Source: Candidatus Phycosocius bacilliformis
Lineage (GTDB): Bacteria; Pseudomonadota; Alphaproteobacteria; Caulobacterales; Aquidulcibacteraceae
DNA length: 64,000 nucleotides
Direction of reading: 5' to 3'
Assembly (NCBI RefSeq): GCF_003112735.1
Contig: NZ_BFBR01000008.1
Location: 62,001 to 126,000 of the forward strand
Shown here: positions 40,860 through 49,882 of the stretch, one piece after another
Layout of the letters: each line of letters starts with the position of its first letter
Position numbering within the stretch: position 1 is the stretch's first letter
The notes under the pieces: generated by a model
What the model was told of the DNA's origin: nothing
The model's input: the letters and a program-made list of their open reading frames with translations, nothing else
Database searches by the model: none
Made by a program: the position numbers and the translations under genes

Positions 40860-41726
40860 ATGCGTCAGGATCAGAAGGCTTTTGTTGTGACCGGGGCTTC
40901 GACCGGTATTGGGCGGGCAATTGCTGACCGACTGGTGGCGCAAGGCCATTTTGTCTTCGCGTCGGTGCGCAAGCAGGCCGATGCAGACACCCTTAATGCT
41001 GCTTTTGGTGCCAATGGACGGGCAGTCTTGTTCGATGTGGCTGACGAGGCCGCCATTCTTGCTGCCGCTGAGGAAGTCGGAAAGGCTTTGCAAGGGCGGA
41101 CTTTGGCCGGTTTGGTCAATAATGCGGGGATTGCTTTACCGGGGCCTGCCCTGATCCAGCCTATGGCCGAGATTGCACAAGTGATGGATGTGAATTTCAT
41201 GGGCGTTGTGCGTTGTTGCCGCGCCTTTGCACCGCTCCTGGGGGCAGATCCGGCGCGTTCAGGGCCCAAAGGCCGTATTCTCAATATAACGTCCGTTTCA
41301 GGTAAGTTCGGCTATCCCTTCACGGCGGCCTATGTGGCCGCCAAGCATGCTGTAGAGGGCTTTTCTGACAGTTTGCGCCGTGAATTGCTTCTTGTTGGGA
41401 TTGACGTCATCGTCGTGGGCCCAGGGGCAGTGAAGACCCCGATCTGGGAGAAGGGGGCGGCCGTTGGGGCCAATCGCTATGGCGATACCATCTGGGGCAA
41501 ACCTCTGGAGAAGTTGACCCAATCCCTGGCGGCAATGGATCAGGAAGGCCTTGAGGTCGGGGTCATTGCCGATGTGGTTGAAGAGGCTCTCACCACCTCA
41601 AGTCCCAAGACACGTTATGCGCCCGTGCCCAACAAGCTGGTCAATTGGTGGTTGGCGCGTCTTTTGCCACCGCGTGTTATCGACCGCTTTGTCGGCAAGT
41701 CCCTCGCGCTTTTGCCCGAGGCCTAA
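40860..41726 (+). CDS. SDR family oxidoreductase (17-beta-HSD/retinol-dehydrogenase-like)
   Basis: 288 aa from ATG 40860 with AAGGGAAG upstream; the long upstream frame lies in pdxH and is rejected. NAD(P) loop TGASTGIGRA, VNNAGIA, catalytic Ser in ITSVSGKFG and YVAAKHA (Tyr, Lys). PGAVKTPIWEK and a C-terminal NWWLARLLPPRVIDRF resemble the steroid/retinol-acting classical SDRs. Substrate not determinable. May be cotranscribed with pdxH; the acyl-CoA ligase follows after about 180 bases. Confidence 0.92.
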   Translation: MRQDQKAFVVTGASTGIGRAIADRLVAQGHFVFASVRKQADADTLNAAFGANGRAVLFDVADEAAILAAAEEVGKALQGRTLAGLVNNAGIALPGPALIQPMAEIAQVMDVNFMGVVRCCRAFAPLLGADPARSGPKGRILNITSVSGKFGYPFTAAYVAAKHAVEGFSDSLRRELLLVGIDVIVVGPGAVKTPIWEKGAAVGANRYGDTIWGKPLEKLTQSLAAMDQEGLEVGVIADVVEEALTTSSPKTRYAPVPNKLVNWWLARLLPPRVIDRFVGKSLALLPEA

Positions 41727-41908
41727 ACCTCCGTTACCGGATGGTTTTGCGCCCTCGCTTTATCCTGTGAATGATCCGTCAACATCCTTGTGATGGCCCG
41801 CTGCGCTGTGGCCTGTTGACGTGGGCGCTTGAGTGCTTAGGAAGGGCGCAAATCGGCTGATCCTGCTGTTCTGGCGGGTTTTGGCGCAGCAAAAATTGGG
41901 AGAACAAC

Positions 41909-43543
41909 ATGCTCGGACTGATGCAGAACTGGCCGCTGACCGTTGACAAGATCATGGATCATGCCGCCATCAATCACGGTCGTCGTGAAGTCGTGACCCG
42001 GTCGGTTGAAGGCCCGATCGTACGCACCACCTATGCCGACATCCATACCCGCGCCAAAAAGGTCTCTAATGCGCTGTTGGCAGAGGGCATCAAACTGGGC
42101 GACCGAGTTGCCACTCTGGCCTGGAACTCTGGCCGGCATATGGAAATTTGGTACGGTGCCATGGGGCTGGGTATTGTGCTGCACACCCTCAATCCACGCC
42201 TGTTCCCCGAGCAATTGGTCTATATCGTCAATCATGCCGAAGATAAGATCATTTTCACCGACCTCACCTTCCTACCGATCCTTGAAGCCTTGAAGGACAA
42301 GCTCAATCCGGTGCAGCGCTATGTCGTGATGACCGATAAGGATCATATGCCAGCCTGTAGCCTCAAAGGGGCGATCGATTATGAGAGCTGGATCGACAGC
42401 CACGGCACGGATGTGACATGGGGCGGGTTTGACGAAAATACCGCTGCCGGCCTCTGCTATACTTCGGGTACGACGGGCAATCCAAAGGGCGTCCTCTATT
42501 CGCACCGCTCCAATGTGTTGCACACGCTTTTAACCATGCAGAAGGACGTGATGGGCCTGGGTGCCCGAGACGTGATCTTGCCCGTCGTGCCGATGTTCCA
42601 CGCCAATGCGTGGGGCGTTGCGCTCTCTGCCCCTGCTGCGGGTGCGAAAATGGTGATGCCAGGCGCCAAGATGGATGGGGCGTCGATTTATGAATTGCTG
42701 GAAACCGAACATGTCACCTTCTCGGCAGCGGTGCCGACCGTGTGGATGATGTTGCTGCAACATTTGGAAGCCACCAATTCCAAATTGTCGACCTTGAAAA
42801 AGGTGGCCATTGGTGGGTCTGCAGTGCCAGAGCGCATCATGCGCCTGTTTGAGGAAAAGTACGGTGTCGAAGTGCTCCATGCCTGGGGCATGACCGAAAC
42901 CTCACCTCTGGGGACTTTGGGTTCACTCGGCCCCGATGCCGACACCATGACCCATGATGAAAAGATCAAGACCAAACTCAAGCAGGGGCGTCCGCCATTC
43001 GGGGTGGAAATCAAAATCCTGCGCGATGGCGTTGAAGCGCCCCGCGATGGGGAAACCTTTGGCAATTTGGTGGTCCGCGGGGCTGCAATTGCAGCCGGCT
43101 ATTTCAAGGGCGAGGGTGGCAATATCCTCGACAAGGATGGCTTCTTTGACACCGGCGATGTGGCCACTATTGATGCAGCGGGCTTCATGCAAATCACCGA
43201 CCGCGCCAAGGATGTGATCAAATCCGGCGGGGAATGGATCAGCTCCATCGATGTGGAAAATGTCGCGGTCGGCGCACCCGGCGTGGCTGTGGCAGCGGTC
43301 ATTGGCAAATATCACCCCAAATGGGATGAGCGGCCGCTCCTCATCATCGAACCTGCAAAAGGCGCTTCGCCAAGCAAGGAAGACATTTTGGGCTATCTTG
43401 ATGGCAAGATCGCCAAATGGTGGATGCCAGACGATGTGCAATTCGTCGAAGCGATCCCGCTGGGTGCAACTGGCAAGATCAACAAACTGGCGCTGCGGGA
43501 AACCTTCGCCAATTATGAATTACCAACCGCGAAAGCATCCTGA
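41909..43543 (+). CDS. Fatty-acid-CoA ligase (AMP-binding enzyme)
   Basis: 544-aa ANL-superfamily adenylating enzyme that activates a carboxylic acid as acyl-AMP and then acyl-CoA. Core motifs: [12 protein letters not shown] (P-loop), [31 protein letters not shown] and [15 protein letters not shown] (hinge), with the catalytic Lys in [13 protein letters not shown]. The sequence resembles medium/long-chain acyl-CoA synthetases and DmdB-like ligases, so the chain length is open. ATG 41909 has GGGAGAAC upstream. Confidence 0.93.
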   Translation: MLGLMQNWPLTVDKIMDHAAINHGRREVVTRSVEGPIVRTTYADIHTRAKKVSNALLAEGIKLGDRVATLAWNSGRHMEIWYGAMGLGIVLHTLNPRLFPEQLVYIVNHAEDKIIFTDLTFLPILEALKDKLNPVQRYVVMTDKDHMPACSLKGAIDYESWIDSHGTDVTWGGFDENTAAGLCYTSGTTGNPKGVLYSHRSNVLHTLLTMQKDVMGLGARDVILPVVPMFHANAWGVALSAPAAGAKMVMPGAKMDGASIYELLETEHVTFSAAVPTVWMMLLQHLEATNSKLSTLKKVAIGGSAVPERIMRLFEEKYGVEVLHAWGMTETSPLGTLGSLGPDADTMTHDEKIKTKLKQGRPPFGVEIKILRDGVEAPRDGETFGNLVVRGAAIAAGYFKGEGGNILDKDGFFDTGDVATIDAAGFMQITDRAKDVIKSGGEWISSIDVENVAVGAPGVAVAAVIGKYHPKWDERPLLIIEPAKGASPSKEDILGYLDGKIAKWWMPDDVQFVEAIPLGATGKINKLALRETFANYELPTAKAS

Positions 43544-43643
43544 ATTGGTGGGGGCGGGCTCGGCTGCACAGTCGTGGTCCGCCCCGCCTTGTCCTGATCT
43601 TCGCCCCACTCTAGTCTAGTCCTGCAACAGGGGAGTGGCGATT

Positions 43644-44471
43644 ATGGCAGAAGCACAATCTCGCGGGGTCAAGACACGTAATATTGTGCTGGTAATTGGG
43701 GTGGCTCTGGCCATTTTCCTTCCCATCTGGGTTGTGGTTGCCGCCTTGGGCACCAAGTTCGGCCTCTGGCCATGGACGATTGGTCTGGTGCGAATGATTG
43801 GCGGGATTGGCGTACCCCTGATCGGGGTCTTAATCCTGGTTACCTTTATTGCCAGCCTGTTGGTCATCTTTATCAAACCGCGCTCTGGTTATGCCGCGCT
43901 CGGCTTCATGTGGATTGTCGCTGTGGGGGCTGCCGGTATAGCCCTGTCGACCATCGGCAAAGCCCGCACGGTGCCGCCCATTCATGACATTTCGACCAAT
44001 CCAGCCAACCCATTGACGTTTTCGGCGAAGGTCATGGCGGCTCGCGGGCCTAGCGCCAACCCGATTGTATCACCTCAAAAAGCCACTGTGCCGTTCGACA
44101 AAAAGCGCTTGGGGCCTTGGACAGGGCGCAGCCTCGAGCAAATTCAGGCCGACGCCTATCCGGGCGTTCAGACGCTGAAACTACCCACTTTGCCGCCAAA
44201 GGAGGCCTTTGCGGAGGCAGAAAAGGCCATGACGGAGAAGGGCTGGACCATCGTCACCAGCGATCCGGCATCTGGACGACTTGAGGCTGAAGTCGAAAGC
44301 CTTTGGTTTGGCTTCAAAGATGATGTGGTGTTGATGGTGGCAGCCGACGGTCAAGGTTCTGCTATCGATATGCGATCAGTCAGTCGTGTAGGCATTTCTG
44401 ATCTCGGTGCTAATGCTGCACGCATTGAAGACCTGTTGTCAGCATTGAAAAAGGCGGTTACAGCACGGTAA
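43644..44471 (+). CDS. DUF1499 family membrane-anchored protein
   Basis: 275 aa from ATG 43644 with AGGGGAG upstream (GTG 43635 possible). Three hydrophobic helices (about 15-37, 47-72, 80-98) are followed by a soluble C-terminal DUF1499 domain (about 145-270) with AYPGVQTL, EKGWTIVTSDPASGRLEAEV, WFGFKDDVVL and DMRSVSRVGISDLGANA. The DUF1499 part is presumably periplasmic. Function unknown. Confidence 0.9.
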   Translation: MAEAQSRGVKTRNIVLVIGVALAIFLPIWVVVAALGTKFGLWPWTIGLVRMIGGIGVPLIGVLILVTFIASLLVIFIKPRSGYAALGFMWIVAVGAAGIALSTIGKARTVPPIHDISTNPANPLTFSAKVMAARGPSANPIVSPQKATVPFDKKRLGPWTGRSLEQIQADAYPGVQTLKLPTLPPKEAFAEAEKAMTEKGWTIVTSDPASGRLEAEVESLWFGFKDDVVLMVAADGQGSAIDMRSVSRVGISDLGANAARIEDLLSALKKAVTAR

Positions 44472-44506
44472 TTGACATCGTCGAAACTTGGTGAGAACAC
44501 AAGTTC

Positions 44507-44983
44507 ATGATCCGAAACCCTCTCCTGGCCCTCTCTGGCTGCGCAATTTTGGCAGGAACTCTGGCGGCGACGCCGTTAATGGCCGCGAGTGTGGCCAATA
44601 AGGCGACTGCCAATTCAACAGCAACAACCACCAGCGCCAACACGACAACAACAAGCAATGGCGCCGTGGGCGAGGCGAATATCGTTGATAATCGCATGGT
44701 TGATGTTGTGGTGGTCTGGGGCTTTCGGGTGAGAACCAATAAATTTGATGAGCGGCGGCCGTCATTGACGGCTGGTTATGGCGACTTGGTCAAGAAACCG
44801 GAATGTCAGACCAGTGTGTGCGGCTTCGTGGTTTTCCATGATGGCGAAAAGTGGCGCTACACCAATGTTCTGGCCGGCAGCGAAGATCAGCTCCGCGCCC
44901 TTCAAGGGGATTTAGAATATGATCGCCAGACTTTGGTGATCGTTCATCCCAATGGCGAACGGCGATCGGTGCCCCAGTTTTAG
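44507..44983 (+). CDS. Small secreted protein of unknown function
   Basis: 158 aa. A signal peptide (residues 1 to about 27, LMA/A) precedes a Thr/Ser/Asn/Ala-rich low-complexity linker (about 28-55) and a C-terminal domain of about 100 residues with VVVVWGFRVRTNKFDE and two cysteines (PECQTSVCG) that could form a disulphide. I do not recognise the family. The gene follows DUF1499 by 35 bases and has GGTGAG ahead of its ATG, so it is probably in the same transcript. Confidence 0.78.
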   Translation: MIRNPLLALSGCAILAGTLAATPLMAASVANKATANSTATTTSANTTTTSNGAVGEANIVDNRMVDVVVVWGFRVRTNKFDERRPSLTAGYGDLVKKPECQTSVCGFVVFHDGEKWRYTNVLAGSEDQLRALQGDLEYDRQTLVIVHPNGERRSVPQF

Positions 44984-45076
44984 GCATAGGGCGCTTCTGA
45001 TTCCCGGCACTTGGGGTTCTGCATAAGACTGTCCACGGGCAACATGCTCTCAATCAGACAATCGACACAGGCCAAA

Positions 45077-45105
45077 TAGAAAAGGGGCCCTGTTTCCAGG
45101 GCCCC
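45077..45105 (-). terminator. Rho-independent terminator after flagellin gene
   Basis: On the minus strand a perfect 9-bp stem GGGGCCCTG / CAGGGCCCC with loop GAAA (45084-45105) is followed by TTTTCTATTT. It lies about 50 bases past the flagellin stop. On the plus strand there is no T-run, so it belongs to flagellin. Confidence 0.88.
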
Positions 45106-45153
45106 GTCTCGATGTTCAATCACCGAGGCATTGCATTAGCCCTCGCGGAATCC

Positions 45154-45978
45154 CTAACGGAACAGGGACAGGGCTGTCTGCGATGAACCGTTGGCGATTG
45201 ACAGAGCTTGAATGCCCAATTGCTGCTTGACTTGCAGAGCTTGCAGCTTGGCGCTTTCCTTGGCGAGATCGGCATCAGCAATCGCCCCGATGCCGTTGCT
45301 CAAGGCATCTTGAAGCTTACCAACGAAATTGCGGTGAACTTCAAAGCGCTTGGCTCCTGCACCCCATGTCGCCAATTGGGTCCCCAATCGATCAATCGCG
45401 TTGTTGACGTTGGTGAGCGCAGTCGCTGCGTTGGCGGTGGTGTCCACGGTCTGAGTAGCCGTCACGGGAATGGTTGTTGAACCCAAAGCTAAACTGATCC
45501 CATTTACCGTGATGTTATTGCCACCATTGGCATCGCCAAGTGCAACCGCATTATTGGGCGTGCCGGAGATCATATTGGCACCATCAAACACGGCATTGGC
45601 GATGATATTGGTCACCTGGTCGCGTAATTGGATGAAGTCGGCGTTCAATGCTGCGGATGCAGCGGTTGAGTTACCAGGCTGGGTTGCAGCAAGGGCCTTG
45701 CCCTTCATTTCATTGAGCAATTCCATGATGCTCTCACCTGCAGCGATGCCGGTATCGAGAATTGACGAAGCTCGGTCGATTGACTCCCTTACGCGATCAT
45801 AGGCTGTAACGTCCGACCGCATTTTGTTGGCAATCGCAAACAAGGCCCCATTGTCTTTGGCCGAAGCCACTTTCAGACCCGTGGCAATTGTGTTTTGGGT
45901 CCTTTCAAGTTGATTGTTGGTCCGGTTCAATGTTTGCAGCGCAATCATTGAGCCAGAATTGGTGTTTACGCTGATCAT
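45154..45978 (-). CDS. Flagellin
   Basis: 274-aa filament subunit with the conserved ends that form D0/D1: N-terminal MISVNTNSGSMIALQTLNRT and NTIATGLKVASAKDNGALFAIA, C-terminal KLQDALSNGIGAIADADLAK and LSIANGSSQTALSLFR. The variable middle (about 140-190) is short. Size and wording match Caulobacter-type FljK-like flagellins. No other flagellar, hook or assembly gene lies nearby. A GGGAGA Shine-Dalgarno precedes ATG 45978, within a leader rich in palindromes. Confidence 0.96.
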   Translation of the reverse strand: MISVNTNSGSMIALQTLNRTNNQLERTQNTIATGLKVASAKDNGALFAIANKMRSDVTAYDRVRESIDRASSILDTGIAAGESIMELLNEMKGKALAATQPGNSTAASAALNADFIQLRDQVTNIIANAVFDGANMISGTPNNAVALGDANGGNNITVNGISLALGSTTIPVTATQTVDTTANAATALTNVNNAIDRLGTQLATWGAGAKRFEVHRNFVGKLQDALSNGIGAIADADLAKESAKLQALQVKQQLGIQALSIANGSSQTALSLFR

Positions 45979-46497
45979 TCTTGATCTCCCTTACATGACT
46001 CATGTCATGCCGTGCTGGCATGAAGGTCCTTCAGACCCGCACGCAGTTTAGCAAGGCGAAGGATTTTTCTTGGTTTCCAATCTAGATAAAAATTTAGGTA
46101 ACTGAGAGTTATTTTCACAAAATTCGGTAGTTTTTGTCGGTAAGACACTATAATTATAATATAAAAGTGATAATGGCGTTATCTGTTGGCTATATTGATT
46201 TTATAAATTCTTTATGTCGGTGCCGTCAGTTGCATATTTTGTGAAAATATTTAATACGAAGAAACTTTATTCACAGATATGTCAAAATATATATTAAGTG
46301 ACAAAGCTATTTCTGGTAATGATGAATGGGGCGCGTCGGAGCCCGTGAGCGGCCATGCGATGTGTAAAGTTTCACATAACGGGGTGATTGGGCCCATTTG
46401 ATGGAAGCCGGTGCTTTGACCGTGTTGTCTGCATGACGAACAATTCATGGCGCATAGCCCAAGGCAGGACAATCATGCGCGGGCAGAGCGGGTTGGG
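45979..46497. other. Flagellin leader and A+T-rich intergenic region
   Basis: Some 520 bases with no supportable gene. Close to flagellin are two overlapping palindromes: ACATGA-C-TCATGT (45993-46005) and TCATGCC-GTGCT-GGCATGA (46005-46023). Further out (46070-46320) the DNA is strongly A+T-rich with TATAATTATAATATA near 46150. I looked for a sigma-54 -24/-12 pair on the minus strand and found no good one. Confidence 0.6.
45993..46023 (-). promoter_or_regulatory. Palindromic structure in flagellin 5' leader
   Basis: A 7-bp stem with five-base loop (TCATGCC/GGCATGA) and a 6-bp palindrome share one base, 15-45 bases before the flagellin ATG. In Caulobacter, FlbT acts on the flagellin mRNA leader; a similar role is possible but only inferred. 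Confidence 0.4.
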
Positions 46498-47193
46498 CTA
46501 TTTGGCGGCCTGCATGCGATAGCCCAGCCCGGTTTCAGTCAATAGCAGCTTGGGGCGCACGGGATCCTGTTCGATTTTTTGTCGCAAATGTCCCATCAGC
46601 ACCCGTACAGCCTGAGCATCAGACTTTTGGCTCCCGCCCCAAACACCCTCAAGAATATGCTTATGGGTCACAATCTGGCCAGCATGGGTCGCCATCAGCT
46701 TGAGTAATTGGTACTCTCGATGTGTCAGTTGGACGAGTTGACCCCGCAAGGTCACACTGCGCTGGGTGAAATCGATGACAAGGTCGTCAAAAGTTGCAAC
46801 CCCGCCCCCTCCGGCGGCACGGCGGGCATTATGCCTAAGCGCCACGCGCAAGCGGGCCAAGAGTTCGCGCAGATCATAGGGTTTGTTGACATAATCATCT
46901 GCGCCAGCATCGAGCGCCTCGATTTTTGCTTCAATGCCTTCGCGCGCAGTGACCACCAGGATTGGTACAACCGACCATTCGCGAATGCGCCGGACAACAT
47001 CAATCCCGTCTATATCTGGCAGTCCTAAATCCAGAAGAATGCAATCCATCGGCTCATTCGCGATCAGTTTAAGCGCTTCGAGTCCAGATTCACGGTGGCG
47101 CACTCGGCACCCAATGGCGCGCAGCGCGGGTTCGAGGGTCCGCGTGATTTCGATCTCATCATCGACGATCAAGATACGTTCAGACTGCTGCAC
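46498..47193 (-). CDS. OmpR/PhoB-family response regulator, KdpE-like
   Basis: 231 aa from a GTG at 47193, with GGAGGGA upstream and a 14-base overlap with the kinase gene; the longer frame from 47265 lies inside that gene. Receiver domain residues 1 to about 120: ILIVDDE, phosphoacceptor Asp55 in LLDLGLPDIDG, KPYDLREL. Winged-helix effector domain about 130-228 with LTHREYQLLKLMATHAGQIV and VRVLMGHLRQKIE. The wording is KdpE-like, the potassium-limitation regulator, yet no kdpFABC is in the window. Confidence 0.92.
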   Translation of the reverse strand: MQQSERILIVDDEIEITRTLEPALRAIGCRVRHRESGLEALKLIANEPMDCILLDLGLPDIDGIDVVRRIREWSVVPILVVTAREGIEAKIEALDAGADDYVNKPYDLRELLARLRVALRHNARRAAGGGGVATFDDLVIDFTQRSVTLRGQLVQLTHREYQLLKLMATHAGQIVTHKHILEGVWGGSQKSDAQAVRVLMGHLRQKIEQDPVRPKLLLTETGLGYRMQAAK

Positions 47194-48658
47194 GATGTCC
47201 CTCCACAACTGACATTGGGAAACGTACGCGGAAGCATGCTCCACGTTCACCATCAGGCTTATCAATCACCGTGATAGTCCCACCAAGTGCGTGGATGAAG
47301 CCGTTCGCAATAGCTAGGCCAAGTCCCAATCCACTGCGTGACTTGGATGATTGGGGTCCGCGCGCCCAACGCTTGAAGATCTCCTCGCGATAGGGCGGGG
47401 CTATGCCAATGCCTTCGTCGCAGATCAGGATGTCAAAGAACGGACCAACTTGAATGGTGACCCTGACTGGGCTGCCCGGCGGGGAGAAATCGAGGCAATT
47501 CTCAACGATATTATGCAAGGCCTGATCAAGCAAAACAGGGTCGCATTGAATCTCAACATCAGCGAAGCTTCCATCCCAGATCACACTGCTGCGATGCTTG
47601 TGCATGCTGAACGCTTCAAGCAGGCCCCCCATCACGTCCCGCACGTCAACGACTTGCAGGTGTGCTTTGATCGCGCCGCTATCGAGTTGGGCTGCCGTCA
47701 ATAGTTTTGAAACAAAGCGGCTGAGACGCTCAGCACCGATGCGAATTGAGCGCGCCAAATTGACCTTTTCGGCTTCAGAAATGGCGTGATGATGATCTTC
47801 AAGCGTCGCCGCAGAAGCGATAATTGACGAAAGAGGCGTCCGAAAATCATGCGCCACCGAGTTAATGATGATGGCGCGCAAGGATTCAGCAGCCGCGGCA
47901 ACTTTTGTATCCTCAAGCTCTTGTTGCAGGCATATTCGGGTCAGCGCACCTTCGGCTAACTTGGCGAGCATCGCAAATGACTGGTCGGTACCTGCCGATA
48001 TCTCACCTGCTTTAGTTGGATAGATGAAAAGGCTGTTCTCTGGGCCGCAGAGTTCGATGACACGCGCCTGATGGCTGCTCTTGGGCTGCCTGCCGCGACC
48101 CTGCGATCCGGCAGCTATAGGTGTGGCGTCGTCAGTTAAGCGTGGATGCTCGGCACTGATTTGCCAGCCCAAGGGGCAAATCGCCTCTGCGGCTTCCTGG
48201 GCAATCACGGCAACCAGATGGGTATCTTTAGAAATCAGAGCCCGACAGGCCGCATCAAAAAGGGCTTCAAGCTGTTTGGCTCGTTCCAAGGCCGCTTGGC
48301 CGCGATCACGGGCTTGCCCAGCAAAATGCGCAATAGCCAACGCAACAGAAAGGAAGATCAGTAGTACCAAAAAATCATCTGGCGACGCCAATTGGAATGT
48401 GAACCGTGGCTCGACCAAAAGGAAATTGAACAATGCAAAGGAAACGAGCGCGGCAACGAGCGCCATTCGCCTTCCGGCTTGGGTCGCTGCCAAAATCACC
48501 CCAACTAAAAACAATGGGGCCGCATCTTCGATAACATCGCGTTCAATCAGGACAGTTGAGACAAGCGCCGAAATGATTGGTAGGCCGACGCTGAGGCTTA
48601 TGCCCTTCAGCGCGTCGACAAGCCTGTTGCCATTTGTTTGAAACAATTGCACGCACAT
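47180..48658 (-). CDS. KdpD-like sensor histidine kinase lacking the N-terminal KdpD domain
   Basis: 492 aa from ATG 48658 (TTG 48670 possible). Four tightly packed transmembrane helices (about 20-115, DUF4118-like), a GAF-like linker (about 125-240), the HisKA domain with AHDFRTPLSS (His270), and HATPase_c with HNIVENCLDFSPPGS, DEGIGIAP and GLGLGLAIANGFIHALGG. Classical KdpD has about 400 more N-terminal residues (KdpD and USP domains) that are missing, so ion or nucleotide sensing must differ. Coupled by overlap to the KdpE-like regulator. Confidence 0.9.
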   Translation of the reverse strand: MCVQLFQTNGNRLVDALKGISLSVGLPIISALVSTVLIERDVIEDAAPLFLVGVILAATQAGRRMALVAALVSFALFNFLLVEPRFTFQLASPDDFLVLLIFLSVALAIAHFAGQARDRGQAALERAKQLEALFDAACRALISKDTHLVAVIAQEAAEAICPLGWQISAEHPRLTDDATPIAAGSQGRGRQPKSSHQARVIELCGPENSLFIYPTKAGEISAGTDQSFAMLAKLAEGALTRICLQQELEDTKVAAAAESLRAIIINSVAHDFRTPLSSIIASAATLEDHHHAISEAEKVNLARSIRIGAERLSRFVSKLLTAAQLDSGAIKAHLQVVDVRDVMGGLLEAFSMHKHRSSVIWDGSFADVEIQCDPVLLDQALHNIVENCLDFSPPGSPVRVTIQVGPFFDILICDEGIGIAPPYREEIFKRWARGPQSSKSRSGLGLGLAIANGFIHALGGTITVIDKPDGERGACFRVRFPMSVVEGHRAAV

Positions 48659-48976
48659 ACCCTGAAACAAACGCCCGTTTGAACCACGCTACGGATTATT
48701 GGGCGTCTTGGCTGCCAAAGGTTAGGCCACTTGACTTGGCCTATTGATTGGCAAGGTGAATGCCTCAGCGTCAAGGAAAATCAAGATTATAAACGCATTA
48801 TATCTCTGTGAGTAGAATGTTGTGCGCAGCAATATTTGTCTGATCTTTTGAAAAATTGATCAAAGGTTGGTAATCGAGAGCGTTCCTTCAATTTTCACAC
48901 ACACCAAGGCTTGCTGCAACCTTTTGAGCAAACATGCGATTGCATTAAAGGAAGTGTGGGCGGATTTGTGGGAACT
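48659..48976. other. Intergenic region upstream of the kinase gene
   Basis: About 320 bases separating the kinase start from the end of the MBL-fold gene; both are on the minus strand. It should hold the kinase promoter. A short stem AGGCCA-N7-TGGCCT at 48724-48742 and TTGATCAA near 48856 are visible; neither has a T-run that would mark a terminator for the MBL gene. Confidence 0.5.
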
Positions 48977-49882
48977 TTAGTTTGTACGCCAATAATGCGC
49001 GTCGATACTGGGCGCGCCATCACACGCGACATGTCCATGGCGAACAAGTCGGGTCATATGTGCCATGACCGAATGGCAAGCAGCGGGCCACAAACGCTGG
49101 TCGACCGCCGCATACATAATCGGCACCATTTCTTTAATTGTTGCTCGGCCCTGTTCGAGGCAGGCAAGAATTTGGGCTTCTCGGTCTAGACGATGATCGC
49201 GATAGGCTGCAACGAAAGGCCCTGGTTCACGAATAGGCGGACCGTGGGTCGGCCAGATCGTTGCAAAATTGCGTGCTGCGATCTTGTCGAGACTTGTCAG
49301 GTAGGCGTCCATGTCGCCATCAGGTGGACTGATGACTGTTGTTGACCAACCCATAATGTGGTCGCCTGAAAACAGACAGTTTTCTTCCAAAAGTGCATAG
49401 CACATGTGGCCCGACGTATGGCCCGGTGTGGCGATGGCTTCCAGCGTCCATCCATCGCCTTGGATCAATGTCCCGTCATGGAGCGCTGAATCGGGCCGGA
49501 ATTGGGTGTCATCACCGGCTTCAAGTCGGACCTCGGACTCGGTGGGAAGGGGGGCTTCACCGGACGCCAGAACCGAGCATCCTGCCCATCGCGCTAATGG
49601 ATGGGCCAGCGGACTATGATCCATGTGAGAATGGGTCACGAGAACATGGCTGACGGTTTCACCAGCCAAAATCTGTTTTAGTGCCTCAAAATGTTCCACC
49701 AGATCGGGACCTGGGTCGATCACACACACATCGCCATGGCCAATGATGTATACCCCTGTGCCCGTGTAGGTGAAGGGGCCAGGGTTATTGGCAATCACCC
49801 GCCGGATCAGCGGACTGACCTGTTCCACTTTGCCATATTCAAACTGGATCTCGCGAACGTAAGGAATCGCCACCGGCATCAT
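48977..49882 (-). CDS. MBL-fold metallo-hydrolase (LACTB2-like)
   Basis: 301 aa metallo-beta-lactamase fold. Metal ligands are in VTHSHMDHSPLA (HxHxDH, about residues 82-92), TPGHTSGHMCYAL, FSGDHIMG and WPTHGPP. The C-terminal helical part (about 225-301) is the winged-helix-like tail of LACTB2-type hydrolases. Reaction unknown; thioester, nucleic-acid and lactone hydrolysis all occur in the fold. The ATG overlaps the preceding gene by four bases (ATGA), so it is translationally coupled to it. Confidence 0.92.
   Translation of the reverse strand: MMPVAIPYVREIQFEYGKVEQVSPLIRRVIANNPGPFTYTGTGVYIIGHGDVCVIDPGPDLVEHFEALKQILAGETVSHVLVTHSHMDHSPLAHPLARWAGCSVLASGEAPLPTESEVRLEAGDDTQFRPDSALHDGTLIQGDGWTLEAIATPGHTSGHMCYALLEENCLFSGDHIMGWSTTVISPPDGDMDAYLTSLDKIAARNFATIWPTHGPPIREPGPFVAAYRDHRLDREAQILACLEQGRATIKEMVPIMYAAVDQRLWPAACHSVMAHMTRLVRHGHVACDGAPSIDAHYWRTN

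Noticed and set aside
46024-46200. Sigma-54 promoter for flagellin
   Set aside because: I looked for GG-N10-GC spacing on the minus strand upstream of the leader palindromes and found no convincing match.
46251-46472. 73-aa minus-strand frame in the flagellin upstream region
   Set aside because: Odd composition (many Cys/His/Ser), no ribosome site, and A+T-rich non-coding surroundings.
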